A stretch of DNA of 33,176 bases from an uncultured Clostridia bacterium (GCA_944390695.1 CALXQP010000030.1:1-33176); one strand, 5' to 3'. Counted from the first letter of the stretch, positions 1-8,374 are shown. A program made the numbers and translations. Notes: generated by a model from the sequence alone, not told the origin.

Positions 1-80
1 AAAAAGAGAACCGGCACCAAATTGCCCGCCAAGGGAAAAAAGAGAACCGGCACCAAATTAACACCTGGCACCAAATTGCC
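1..80 (+). repeat. Dispersed 19-bp core repeat, locus 1 (three copies, cut by window edge)
   Basis: Two intact copies of the core AGAGAACCGGCACCAAATT lie at 5-23 and 41-59. A degenerate copy sharing GGCACCAAATT is at 67-77 and is preceded by CCT instead of CCG. The spacing between the first two is only 36 bp, half the usual 72-bp period, with a short GCCCGCCAAGGG spacer, so this looks like a contracted array. The GC-rich core stands out against the AT-rich background. The same core recurs near 6231, 20373, 30830 and 32781. The array may extend to the left of the window. Confidence 0.85.
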
Positions 81-97
81 ATTTTTCAAAAAAACTA

Positions 98-126
98 TTG
101 TAAAAATTATATATTTAGTGTAAAAT
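98..126 (+). promoter_or_regulatory. Probable sigma-A promoter for the femAB-alr genes
   Basis: TTGTAA at 98-103 and TAAAAT at 121-126 are separated by exactly 17 bp. The pair lies just after the repeat array and about 50 bp before the first start codon. The -35 differs from consensus at two positions, so support is moderate. Confidence 0.45.
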
Positions 127-177
127 AAAGGCAAAATGTAAATAATAAAAACGATATAGAAATGTGAGGTTAGCAAA

Positions 178-1239
178 ATGAGATTTGTAACAGATGAAAA
201 AAGTGAGCAAGAATATAAAGATTTTTTAAGTAATCACGAAAGATGTAATTTTCAGCAGTCACCAGAATGGGCGAAAGTAAAAACGAGTTGGAAAAGTGAA
301 ACAATACTAGCAGAAGATAGTAACGGGAAAATCGTAGGAGCAGTAAATGTATTAATAAGAAAAATTCCTATATTTGGAAATATAATGTATTCTTCAAGAG
401 GTCCAATTTGTGATATACATGATGAAAAGGTTTTAAGGCAACTAACAGAAGGAATAAAAGAGTTAGCTAAAAAATATAAGGCGATAGTTTATAAGGCAGA
501 GCCAGATATTGAAAGCAGTGATGAAGAATTCAGAGAAATAGTAAAAAATTTAGGGTATAAAATAAAAGATGATGCGAAAAACTTTAGAGAAGAAATACAG
601 CCAAGATATGTTTTTAGATTAGATATAAAGGGAAAGACTGAAGATGAGATTTTTGCAGGATTTCATTCAAAAACTAGATATAATGTGAGATTAGCCACTA
701 AAAAAGGAGTAGTAGTTAAAGAGGGGACAAGAGAAGATTTAAAAGATTTTCATAAAATAATGGTTGAAACAGGTGCAAGAGATGGTTTTATTATAAGATC
801 ATTATCATATTTTGAAAAAATGTATGATGAATTGGCTCCAGAACATATGAAATTATTAATGGCATATTATGAGGACAAGCCAATTTCAGGTGTAATACCA
901 ATTTTTTATGGAAATAAAACTTGGTATTTATATGGTGCAAGTAGTAATGAACATAGAAATTTGATGCCAAATTATTTATTGCAATGGGAAATGATTAAAA
1001 TGGCAATAGCAAGAAAAGATGATATATATGATTTTAGAGGAGTGTCTGGAGTAGTTGATGAAAATCATCCACAATATGGATTATACAGATTTAAAAAAGG
1101 TTTTGGAGCAACATTTACAGAGTTTATAGGAGAAATTTATATACCATTTAAACCATTAACATATTCAATATATAAATTTTCAGAAAAAACATTCAGAAAT
1201 TTAAGGGGATTAAAAGCTAAATTAAAAAATAAAAAATAA
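178..1239 (+). CDS. FemAB/FemX family peptidoglycan bridge aminoacyltransferase
   Basis: A 353-residue protein matching the FemA/FemB/FemX/MurM family, cytosolic enzymes that transfer amino acids from aminoacyl-tRNA to the lysine or other side chain of lipid II to build the interpeptide bridge. Family-like features are the FQQSPEWA segment near residue 25, the central GKTEDEIFAGFHSKTRYNVR region (about 151-170), and the late YDFRGVSG and YRFKKGFGATFTEF segments (about 280-325). Residues 23-340 look like paired GNAT-fold domains without an obvious inserted coiled coil. GAGG at 166-169 is 8 nt before the ATG, fixing the start. It is followed after 16 nt by an alanine racemase gene, which fits a cell-wall operon. 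Which amino acid is added cannot be read from sequence. Confidence 0.85.
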   Translation: MRFVTDEKSEQEYKDFLSNHERCNFQQSPEWAKVKTSWKSETILAEDSNGKIVGAVNVLIRKIPIFGNIMYSSRGPICDIHDEKVLRQLTEGIKELAKKYKAIVYKAEPDIESSDEEFREIVKNLGYKIKDDAKNFREEIQPRYVFRLDIKGKTEDEIFAGFHSKTRYNVRLATKKGVVVKEGTREDLKDFHKIMVETGARDGFIIRSLSYFEKMYDELAPEHMKLLMAYYEDKPISGVIPIFYGNKTWYLYGASSNEHRNLMPNYLLQWEMIKMAIARKDDIYDFRGVSGVVDENHPQYGLYRFKKGFGATFTEFIGEIYIPFKPLTYSIYKFSEKTFRNLRGLKAKLKNKK

Positions 1240-1255
1240 GTTTGTAAGGAGTAAT

Positions 1256-2362
1256 ATGAAAGCATTAGTTGTAGAAACCAAAAAATTAAAACATAATCTG
1301 AAAATAATTAAAGAAATAATAAATAAAGATGAAAAAAAAGCTAAAATTATTGCAGTAATAAAAGGAAATGGATATGGGCTAGATTTAGTAGAATATGCAA
1401 AATTCTTAGTAGATAATGGAATAGACTTTTTTGCAGTGGCAACTGTAGAAGAAGCAATTAAGTTAAGAAAAAATGGAATAAAACAAGATATTTTGATGAT
1501 GTCTTCTACAGCGATAAGAAGTGATGTTGAGAATTTAATTGAAAATGATATAATTTTAACAATTGGCTCAAAAGAAGCAGGAAATTTAGTAGAAGAAATA
1601 GCACAAAATATGAATAAAAAAATAAGAGCACATTTAAAAATAGATACAGGTTTTGGAAGATATGGTTTTATATATAATAAATTTGAAGAAGATGTGGAAT
1701 ATATTAAAAATTGGAAACACATAAAAATAGAAGGAGCATTTACACATTTATCAATAGCTTTTTTTGGAGACGGAAAAGAATCTAAAGATCAGTTTGATAG
1801 ATTTATGAAATGTATAGAAATTTTGAAAAAAAATGATATTAGACCAGAAATTTTGCATATTTGTAATTCTTCAGCATTTTTGCGTTTTCCAGAAATGCAT
1901 TTAGATGCAGTAAGAATTGGTTCAGCATTACTTGGAAGACTGTCAATTTCAAATACTTGGGGATTTCAAAAAGTTGGATATTTAACATCTAATGTTGCAG
2001 AAATAAAAATTATACCATCTGGATATAATATAGGATATTCGAATTCATATACAACAAAAAGAGAAACTAAAATAGCTATAGTGCCATGTGGTTATGCTGA
2101 TGGGTTTAATGTAAAAGTTGATAGAGATATGTTTAGAACAATAGATAAATTAAGATATATTGTTAGAGATGTAAAAGATTTTTTTAAAACTAAAGAAATT
2201 TATGTAAAAATAAATGATCAAAAATGCAAAGTTTTAGGTAGATTAGGAATGTATCATATTAGTGTTGATATAACTGGAAAAGATGTAAAATTAAATGATG
2301 AAGTACATCTTGATGTAAGCCCAATGTTTGTAGATAGTGAAATAATAAGAGATTATAATTAG
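1256..2362 (+). CDS. alr: Alanine racemase
   Basis: A 368-residue fold-type III PLP racemase, which makes D-alanine for peptidoglycan in the cytoplasm. The PLP-lysine motif near the N-terminus reads AVIKGNGYG with K36, an atypical version of the usual KANAYG. The second catalytic tyrosine is probably Y261 in GYNIGYSNSY, followed by the family block PCGYADGF near 277-284. HLKIDTGFGRYGF (about 126-138) is the usual substrate/PLP region. The C-terminal barrel has GRLGMYHISVDIT, where most family members have MDQ rather than MYH. AAGGAG sits 6 nt before the ATG. It is probably co-transcribed with the FemAB gene. Because of the motif deviations, a racemase acting on another amino acid (for example serine) is possible, but alanine is the default. 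Confidence 0.85.
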   Translation: MKALVVETKKLKHNLKIIKEIINKDEKKAKIIAVIKGNGYGLDLVEYAKFLVDNGIDFFAVATVEEAIKLRKNGIKQDILMMSSTAIRSDVENLIENDIILTIGSKEAGNLVEEIAQNMNKKIRAHLKIDTGFGRYGFIYNKFEEDVEYIKNWKHIKIEGAFTHLSIAFFGDGKESKDQFDRFMKCIEILKKNDIRPEILHICNSSAFLRFPEMHLDAVRIGSALLGRLSISNTWGFQKVGYLTSNVAEIKIIPSGYNIGYSNSYTTKRETKIAIVPCGYADGFNVKVDRDMFRTIDKLRYIVRDVKDFFKTKEIYVKINDQKCKVLGRLGMYHISVDITGKDVKLNDEVHLDVSPMFVDSEIIRDYN

Positions 2363-2416
2363 TAGTTTATAGGTTAAGCGATAAAACCTAAATATAATTT
2401 ATGTAAGGAAGTTAAG

Positions 2417-3472
2417 ATGAAAAGAGAAGAAACAATAGTAAAAAATAATTTTTTCAAAAAGATATGGTATTCAATTACAAAATTTGAAAAATATCCAGAA
2501 ATGGCTGCAGAGGGAATTCAAAGAGCATTAAAATATTTGATTATATTATCATTAATAGTTGCATTAACTATAATGATTGGTTTAACATTAGAAATGAAAG
2601 ATGTTATACAACAATTGGCAAATTATATAGATCAAAGTATTCCAAATTTTGTGTATGAAAATGAAAAATTAACAATGGAAATAGATGAACCATTATTTAT
2701 AGAAGATGTTAAATATATTGCTATAGATAGAATTATAATTAACCCAATCTTGGAAACTGATGAAGAGAAAGAGAATTTTGAAAAAGAAAATCAAAAAAAT
2801 GGAACAACAATGTTTTTATTTAATGATAAAATAGTTTTATCTTCAAAATCAGAAAATGATTCAACAGCAAGACAAGCATATACATATAAGGAATTTATTG
2901 CAGGATATACGCCAGAAGATGTACAAACATTTGATAAAGCTAAATTAGTAGAATATTTAAAAAGTGAAAATATGATTTCATTTTATACAAGATATTCAGT
3001 ATCAACACTAGTATATGCTATGATTACAAATACTATAATTACATTATATTATTGTCTTATAATTGCAATATTAGGATGGGTAACAACAAAAATAGCTAGA
3101 ATAAAAATTAAATTTGAAAAAATATATAGTTTGTCAGCTTATGCACTAACTTTATCAATAATTTTAAATATAATTTATATTGTAATAAATTACTTTATAG
3201 ATTTTACTATAAACTATTTCCAAGTAGCTTATATAACGATTGCATATATTTATATGGCTGCAATAATCTTTATTATAAAAGATGATTTAATTAAAAAGAT
3301 GCAAGAAGTTGAAGAAATAAAAAAAGAACAAGAAAAAGTAAGAGAAGAAATTGAGATGCAAGAAGAAAATCAAAAGAAAAATAAAGAAGACCAAAAGAAA
3401 AAAGAAAAAAAGGAAAAAGATGAAAAGAAGAAAGAAGATCAAGGGGAAGAACCAGAAGGTTCAGGTGCATAG
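2417..3472 (+). CDS. DUF1189 family membrane protein with charged C-terminal tail
   Basis: A 351-residue membrane protein. The N-terminus (KKIWYSITKFEKYPEMA, about 14-30) matches what I recall of DUF1189, a widespread Firmicutes family of unknown function. One hydrophobic helix lies at about 40-60, then an extracytoplasmic segment of about 130 residues, then several helices between about 195 and 290. The tail from about 293 is a long run of lysine and glutamate with predicted coiled-coil character, ending EEPEGSGA. GGAAG precedes the ATG at normal spacing. It is 19 nt upstream of ftsH, so the two are probably co-transcribed and the protein may work at the membrane with or near FtsH; that is inference. 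The biochemical role is unknown. Confidence 0.7.
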   Translation: MKREETIVKNNFFKKIWYSITKFEKYPEMAAEGIQRALKYLIILSLIVALTIMIGLTLEMKDVIQQLANYIDQSIPNFVYENEKLTMEIDEPLFIEDVKYIAIDRIIINPILETDEEKENFEKENQKNGTTMFLFNDKIVLSSKSENDSTARQAYTYKEFIAGYTPEDVQTFDKAKLVEYLKSENMISFYTRYSVSTLVYAMITNTIITLYYCLIIAILGWVTTKIARIKIKFEKIYSLSAYALTLSIILNIIYIVINYFIDFTINYFQVAYITIAYIYMAAIIFIIKDDLIKKMQEVEEIKKEQEKVREEIEMQEENQKKNKEDQKKKEKKEKDEKKKEDQGEEPEGSGA

Positions 3473-3491
3473 AAAGGAATGAAAATTTAAA

Positions 3492-5294
3492 ATGGATAAA
3501 GAAAAAGACAAACCAAAAAAGATATGGAAAACTTTGATTAATATAATATTAACATTATTGATAATTGCTTTATTAGTGCTTACAATTTATTTTTTGTATA
3601 AAAGCCAAAGAGAAAAAAATTCTGAAGAAAATACTTTATCTTATACAGAACTAGTAAAACAAGTTAATGATGGAAATGTAGAAAAAATAGAGATGACAGT
3701 AGGAAGTACTACTTTAAAAGTAAAATTAAAAGATGTTGAAAAAGAGAAAACAGCAATTATACCAAGCACACAAGTGTTTATGGAATTAGTACAACAAAAA
3801 ACTTTAGAGGGTAATGCAATAAATTTAATTCAAAAACCACAAAGTATGTTTGCAGTATTACCATCATATTTAATATCAATTTTGCCAACAATTATAATGG
3901 TAGCATTATTTATAATGATATTTAAAATGCAAGGACTTGGAGATAAAGGTGAAGTATATGATGATACAGAAAGAAAATCAAAAATTACTTTTGATGATAT
4001 TGCAGGCTTAGATGAAGAAAAAGAAGAACTTAAAGAAATTGTAGAATTTTTGAAAAGACCAAAAAAATTCACAGAAATGGGAGCAAAAATTCCAAAAGGA
4101 GTTTTACTATATGGTAAACCAGGAACAGGAAAAACTTTAATTGCAAAAGCAATTGCAGGAGAAGCTGATGTGCCATTTATATCTATGAGTGGATCAGAAT
4201 TTATTGAAATGTTTGCTGGACTTGGAGCATCAAGAGTAAGAAAATTATTTGATAAAGCTAGAAGATTATCACCATGTATAGTTTTTATAGATGAAATAGA
4301 TGCAATAGGTGCAAGAAGATCAAGTAATAGTGGTGCTGAAACAGAAAATAATCAAACATTAAACCAATTATTAGTTGAGATGGACGGTTTTTCATCTGAA
4401 GAAACAATTATTGTACTAGCTGCAACCAATAGACCAGAGATGCTAGATAAAGCACTTTTAAGACCTGGAAGATTTGATAGACAAGTTACAATACCTGTAC
4501 CAGATTTAACAGGAAGAGAAGCTATTTTAAAAATACATGCTAAAGATAAAAAATTAGCAGAAGATGTAACATTAGCAGGTATAGCAGAAGATACAGCAGG
4601 ATTTACAGGAGCAGAACTTGCAAATATTTTAAATGAAGCTGCAATAATAGCAACAAAAAAAGAGCATGAAGCAATTACAAATTCAGATTTAGATGAAGCG
4701 GTTAAAAAAGTTACAGTAGGAATTGAAAAAACAAGTAGAAAAATTTCAGAAAAAGACAAAAAATTAACTGCATATCATGAAGCAGGACATGCTATTGTAA
4801 GCCAATTCTTACCAACACAAACCGCTGTAAAAGAAGTATCAATTATACCTAGAGGTATGGCTGGTGGATATACTATGTACAAATCTGATGAAGATAAATA
4901 TTATATATCAAAAACAGAAATGCAAGAAAAACTTATTGCACTTTTAGGAGGAAGAGCTGCAGAAAAACTTATATTAGATGATATATCAACAGGTGCAAGT
5001 AATGATATAGAAGTTGCAACACAAATTGCAAAAGATATGATTACAGTATATGGAATGAGTGATGTAATAGGACCTATTTCTCTAAAAGATAATAGTGGAC
5101 AACTAGAATATCAAATGTTTGGAGACAATATGCAAGATGCTATTGGAAAAGAGGTCAAAAAATTAATTGATATTGCTTATAATGATGCTCAAGAAATTTT
5201 AAAACAACATATTGATACACTTCATGCAATTGCAGCAGAGCTTATGACTAAAGAAAAAATCAATGAAGAACAATTTAATAAATTTTTTGCCTAA
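3492..5294 (+). CDS. ftsH: ATP-dependent zinc metalloprotease FtsH
   Basis: A 600-residue membrane AAA+ protease that degrades misfolded and regulatory membrane proteins as a hexamer. Two transmembrane helices (about 13-36 and 121-146) flank a small extracytoplasmic domain. The AAA module carries Walker A GKPGTGKT at 208-215, Walker B CIVFIDEIDAIG and the second region of homology ATNRPEMLDKALLRPGRFDR. The M41 peptidase domain has the zinc motif HEAGH at 429-433, and the third ligand is probably D505 in TGASND. Everything expected of an active enzyme is present. The length is slightly below the usual ~640 residues, mainly from a short C-terminus. The nearest Shine-Dalgarno (AAAGGA) is about 12 nt before the ATG. 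Confidence 0.97.
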   Translation: MDKEKDKPKKIWKTLINIILTLLIIALLVLTIYFLYKSQREKNSEENTLSYTELVKQVNDGNVEKIEMTVGSTTLKVKLKDVEKEKTAIIPSTQVFMELVQQKTLEGNAINLIQKPQSMFAVLPSYLISILPTIIMVALFIMIFKMQGLGDKGEVYDDTERKSKITFDDIAGLDEEKEELKEIVEFLKRPKKFTEMGAKIPKGVLLYGKPGTGKTLIAKAIAGEADVPFISMSGSEFIEMFAGLGASRVRKLFDKARRLSPCIVFIDEIDAIGARRSSNSGAETENNQTLNQLLVEMDGFSSEETIIVLAATNRPEMLDKALLRPGRFDRQVTIPVPDLTGREAILKIHAKDKKLAEDVTLAGIAEDTAGFTGAELANILNEAAIIATKKEHEAITNSDLDEAVKKVTVGIEKTSRKISEKDKKLTAYHEAGHAIVSQFLPTQTAVKEVSIIPRGMAGGYTMYKSDEDKYYISKTEMQEKLIALLGGRAAEKLILDDISTGASNDIEVATQIAKDMITVYGMSDVIGPISLKDNSGQLEYQMFGDNMQDAIGKEVKKLIDIAYNDAQEILKQHIDTLHAIAAELMTKEKINEEQFNKFFA

Positions 5295-5301
5295 TTTATA
5301 A

Positions 5302-5435
5302 AATTTTGGACAGTCCTTTAGCTTGACAAGAACTTGTTGAAATAATTGAAAGAAAATGGATATTCTCAATACAAATTTGGGAGCAAACATTTTCTTTCAG
5401 AATAAATATTTCTAAATGAGGGCTGTTCCAAAATT
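5302..5435. other. Imperfect 134-nt palindromic intergenic element (MITE-like or structured RNA)
   Basis: Between ftsH and the next gene, AATTTTGGACAGTCC (5302-5316) pairs with GGGCTGTTCCAAAATT (5420-5435), giving 15 pairs with one bulged base. Inside this, TTTAG (5317-5321) pairs with CTAAA (5412-5416), ACAAG pairs with CTTGT (about 5326-5337), and GAAAGAAAATG (5348-5358) is a perfect complement of CATTTTCTTTC (5388-5398). The ends resemble terminal inverted repeats of small transposable elements, while the nested arms also make it a plausible folded RNA or ftsH terminator. It contains no ORF. No clear target-site duplication is seen. Confidence 0.5.
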
Positions 5436-5474
5436 AAAATTGTTCATCTTTGAAATTGAAAGGAATGTGATAAG

Positions 5475-6251
5475 ATGGAAGAATTTGCAGAATTTATTTT
5501 AAATGAAGATGATTTAATCTCAAAAATTGAAATTATTTATTTTTTAGCTCCAAAGCTAGGAATCAATTTTGATAAATCAACAATATTTAAAACTGAAATA
5601 GCAAGAATGTTTCTAAAATATACTAAAGTAAAAATGGATAATAATCTGGTATTAACAGCATCACTTTTATGTAATTGCAAAAAAGTTGATGATGCTCAAA
5701 AAATAGGCAAATTAAAAACATATGCCAAAGAAGGAGCAGAACATTTGGCAAAACTTGGTTTTAGTCAAAGATTTTGTAAAATATGTGAGGGAGTAAATAG
5801 ATATAGTGAAATAAAGCAGCGTGAAGGAGAAAGTGACATACTTGAGCTTGCTGACCAATTTGGTGGAATGTTAATAGATAGACCAGAAAGAGTCGGATTT
5901 GCTTCAGATGAAGCTCTTGTGCTAATTGAGCATAGGAACTTAAAATCAGAATATAATAGATATTTAGAATCTTTCAGAAATTTTGTAGAAACTATGGAAA
6001 AAATAGAAGTACCTGGAGCAGTAAACACTACTGTTTTTGCAAAATTGCAGAAATTAATGAGAGAAACAAAAACTCTGCCAGATTTTGTTAAATCAATAGC
6101 AACAGAATATGCTCCAATAATAGATGAAAAAATTTCTGAATTAGATGGTTCTGAAAATAATCTTGTTAGAAGAGACAATAGAGCTATGTTTAGTAGTGAG
6201 ATAGAGCAAAAAATATTAAAAATGGCAAAAGGAGAACCGGCACCAAATTGA
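5475..6251 (+). CDS. Degenerate HD-GYP-like protein, C-terminus formed by a dispersed repeat
   Basis: A 258-residue protein. The block from about 55 to 155 follows the pattern of an HD-GYP phosphodiesterase domain (SLLCNCKKVDD in place of the HD motif, then AKEGAEHLAKLGFS, CKICEGVNRYS, GESDILELADQFGGMLIDRPER, SDEALVLIE), but the metal-binding histidines and aspartates are mostly gone, so it is probably not an active phosphodiesterase. I recognise the pattern as a clostridial HD-like family but know no tested function. The last six residues GEPAPN and the TGA stop are encoded by a copy of the 19-bp dispersed repeat starting at 6231, so the original C-terminus may have been replaced. AAAGG precedes the ATG. 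It stands alone between ftsH and endoQ. Confidence 0.65.
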   Translation: MEEFAEFILNEDDLISKIEIIYFLAPKLGINFDKSTIFKTEIARMFLKYTKVKMDNNLVLTASLLCNCKKVDDAQKIGKLKTYAKEGAEHLAKLGFSQRFCKICEGVNRYSEIKQREGESDILELADQFGGMLIDRPERVGFASDEALVLIEHRNLKSEYNRYLESFRNFVETMEKIEVPGAVNTTVFAKLQKLMRETKTLPDFVKSIATEYAPIIDEKISELDGSENNLVRRDNRAMFSSEIEQKILKMAKGEPAPN

Positions 6252-6321
6252 CAAAATGGCCGAAAACGGCTAGCCAAGCGGGACAGAGCCAAAAAGAAAA
6301 AAAGAGAACCGGCACCAAATT
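6231..6321 (+). repeat. Dispersed composite repeat, locus 2 (core-spacer-core)
   Basis: Core copies at 6231-6249 (first base G instead of A) and 6303-6321 (exact) are 72 bp apart. The 53-bp spacer is GC-rich and begins ACAAAATGGCCGAAAACGGC, followed by the palindrome GGCTAGCC and an A-rich end. The left core encodes the last residues and stop of the upstream gene. The right core ends 23 bp before the next start codon. Confidence 0.9.
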
Positions 6322-6344
6322 AACAAGAAAGGAAAAAGAAAAAG

Positions 6345-7538
6345 ATGTATGAAGTATTTGCAGACCTACATGTTCATATAGGAAGAAGTGAAAATGGAAA
6401 GCCTATAAAAATAACAGCAGCAAAAAGTTTGAATTTTGCAAATATTGCAAAAGAATGTGCAGATAGAAAAGGAATAAATATTGTAGGAATTATAGATTGT
6501 GCATCACCTTATGTAATAGAAGATATAGAAAACTTCCTAAAAACAGGAGATGCATATGAATTAGAAGATGGAGGAATAATATATAAAGACAAAGTTTGTA
6601 TATTACTTGGCAGTGAAGTTGAAACTTCAGAAAAAAGTAGAGATGGAAAATGTGGAAGTGCACATAATATATGCTTTTTTCCACATTTAAAAGATATAAA
6701 AGAATTTTCAAGAGAGATGAGTACACATATAAAAAATATAACATTAAGTACTCAAAGATCAAATGTATCTGGATATGAATTAATTGATATTGTAGAAAAA
6801 TATAATGGAATATTGATTCCTGCACATATTTTTACACCATTCAAAAGTTATTATGGAAATTGTACAGACAGATTAAAAGATATTTTTAAAGAAAAATATG
6901 ATAAAATATTTGCTGTTGAATTAGGTTTAAGTTCAGATACATTTTTGGCTGATATGATTTCTGAATTGGAAAATAAAACTTTTGTAACAAATTCAGATGC
7001 TCATTCTCTTCCTAAAATTGCAAGAGAATATAATAAAATGCAAGTTGAGGATATTAGTTTTAAAGAAGTTGTAAAAGCTCTAAAAAATGAGGATGGAAGA
7101 AAAATTGTTGCAAATTATGGAGTTGATCCAAAACTTGGGAAATATCATAGAACTTATTGTGATAATTGTGATAGTACAATAGAAACAAAAGAGCCTGTGC
7201 AGATTTGTCCTAAATGTGGAAGTGATAAAGTTACTTTCGGAGTTTTTGATAGAATTGAACTTATTAAAGATAAAGAAAATACTCAAAGCCCAGAAAATAG
7301 GCCACCATATATTTATCAAATTCCATTAAGTTTTATTCCAGGAGTAGGAAGTAAAACAATACAAAAATTATTGGATACTTTTGAAACAGAAATGAATATT
7401 TTACATAAATTATCAGAAGATGATATAGAAGCTGCAGTTGGAGAAAAAGTGGCTAGAAATATTGTTAATGCACGTGATGGGAATATGAAAGTTGAATCTG
7501 GCGGCGGAGGAAATTATGGAAAAGTAACAGCTTCATAG
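6345..7538 (+). CDS. Endonuclease Q family protein (PHP domain plus zinc ribbon, YqxK-like)
   Basis: A 397-residue protein of the TIGR00375/YqxK family, homologous to endonuclease Q, which nicks DNA 5' to deaminated bases and abasic sites. The N-terminal PHP metal site begins FADLHVHIG (D7, H9, H11), with further ligands likely in LGSEVETS, ILIPAHIFTP and TNSDAHSLP. A zinc ribbon follows with C272-x2-C275 and C288-x2-C291. A helix-hairpin-helix-like segment IPGVGSKTIQKLL near 327-339 suits DNA binding. The C-terminus is a glycine-rich tail. It precedes spoIIM and xerD, the neighbourhood of yqxK in Bacillus. The Shine-Dalgarno AAAGG is about 13 nt before the ATG, immediately after a dispersed repeat. 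The family call is firm; deaminated-base cleavage by this member is inferred. Confidence 0.85.
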   Translation: MYEVFADLHVHIGRSENGKPIKITAAKSLNFANIAKECADRKGINIVGIIDCASPYVIEDIENFLKTGDAYELEDGGIIYKDKVCILLGSEVETSEKSRDGKCGSAHNICFFPHLKDIKEFSREMSTHIKNITLSTQRSNVSGYELIDIVEKYNGILIPAHIFTPFKSYYGNCTDRLKDIFKEKYDKIFAVELGLSSDTFLADMISELENKTFVTNSDAHSLPKIAREYNKMQVEDISFKEVVKALKNEDGRKIVANYGVDPKLGKYHRTYCDNCDSTIETKEPVQICPKCGSDKVTFGVFDRIELIKDKENTQSPENRPPYIYQIPLSFIPGVGSKTIQKLLDTFETEMNILHKLSEDDIEAAVGEKVARNIVNARDGNMKVESGGGGNYGKVTAS

Positions 7539-7570
7539 TTTTACTTTATATGGTTCTAAAAAAATCTTTA

Positions 7571-7636
7571 TTGCATAGACATTATGTATAAAATGTTTTT
7601 AAAAATGATTATTGAATTAAGGAGATGTCTATGCAA
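7571..7636 (+). promoter_or_regulatory. 12-bp perfect inverted repeat covering the spoIIM start codon
   Basis: TTGCATAGACAT at 7571-7582 is an exact reverse complement of ATGTCTATGCAA at 7625-7636. In mRNA the right arm contains the preferred start codon (7631), and the AAGGAG Shine-Dalgarno (7619-7624) lies in the loop directly at the stem base. Such a hairpin could limit initiation. Confidence 0.5.
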
Positions 7637-8260
7637 AAGAGAAAAAGTGAAATTTTTACAGCTATAAAAAATGATATAATAAATAATGCCAAATCTTATT
7701 TTATTGTTATTATTATTTTTACAGTTGGAATTTTTTTGGGAGTTTTATTTATAAATCAGATAGATGATAAAACTGAAATAAAAAATTATATTAGTACATA
7801 TGTAGATGAAGCAAAATCTATTAAAGAAGGAAATTATTTGGAAGAATTACAAAAAGATGTAAAAAATAATATAGGATTAGTATTTCTTCTTTGGTTTGCT
7901 GGAACTACTATTATAGGAATTCCAATTGTTTTTGGCGTAATATTGTTTAGAGGTTTCTGTTTAGGTTATACTATTGCAGCATGTGTTTTTGCACTTGGAA
8001 GAATAAAAGGATTAATATTTATACTTATAACTATATTTTTACAAAATATAATATTTATACCAGCAATTATGATTTTAGGTGTAAGTAGTATAAAACTATA
8101 TAGGTCTATTGTAAAAGATAGAAGAAAAGAAAATATAAAATTATCAATTGCAAAACATAGTTTAGTATCAATAGGAATTATGATGGCATTAATTATATCA
8201 TCTGTAATTAAAATTGAAATATCTTATAGATTAGTTATGAATCTAATAAAATATTTTTAA
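7631..8260 (+). CDS. spoIIM: Stage II sporulation protein M
   Basis: A 209-residue integral membrane protein of the SpoIIM family. In Bacillus, SpoIIM is part of the SpoIID-SpoIIM-SpoIIP complex that remodels septal peptidoglycan and drives engulfment of the forespore. Helices are visible near 22-42, 85-110, 112-135, 138-160 and 175-200, with the conserved stretch VILFRGFCLGYTIA. The ATG at 7631 is chosen over the ATG at 7625 because AAGGAG ends at 7624 and would abut the earlier codon; from 7631 the spacing is 6 nt. The gene lies between endoQ and xerD as in Bacillus. Presence of spoIIM suggests a sporulating ancestor, but not that this organism sporulates. Confidence 0.85.
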   Translation: MQKRKSEIFTAIKNDIINNAKSYFIVIIIFTVGIFLGVLFINQIDDKTEIKNYISTYVDEAKSIKEGNYLEELQKDVKNNIGLVFLLWFAGTTIIGIPIVFGVILFRGFCLGYTIAACVFALGRIKGLIFILITIFLQNIIFIPAIMILGVSSIKLYRSIVKDRRKENIKLSIAKHSLVSIGIMMALIISSVIKIEISYRLVMNLIKYF

Positions 8261-8290
8261 AAAATGCATAAAAGCTATTTACTTTTTATA

Positions 8291-8340
8291 TAAAATTTGA
8301 TATAACATAAGAGTATATCGGTTATGTAAAATTTGATATA
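8291..8340. repeat. Pair of 14-bp direct repeats upstream of xerD
   Basis: TAAAATTTGATATA occurs at 8291-8304 and again at 8327-8340, 36 bp apart, in the 114-bp gap between spoIIM and xerD. Spacing of nearly three and a half helical turns does not favour a simple co-facial operator pair. It may be a regulator site, duplicated promoter sequence, or AT-rich chance similarity. Confidence 0.35.
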
Positions 8341-8374
8341 AAATAATAACAAAATATTATAGGTGGGGGAAAAA

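Noticed and set aside
1222..1722. 166-codon open frame on the - strand over alr
   Set aside because: It lies antisense to a well-supported gene, has a phenylalanine/serine/isoleucine-rich composition typical of antisense frames in AT-rich DNA, and has no ribosome site.
2363..2416. Terminator between alr and the DUF1189 gene
   Set aside because: TAGGTT and AACCTA can pair around a 9-nt loop, but there is no U-run, so at most a weak hairpin.
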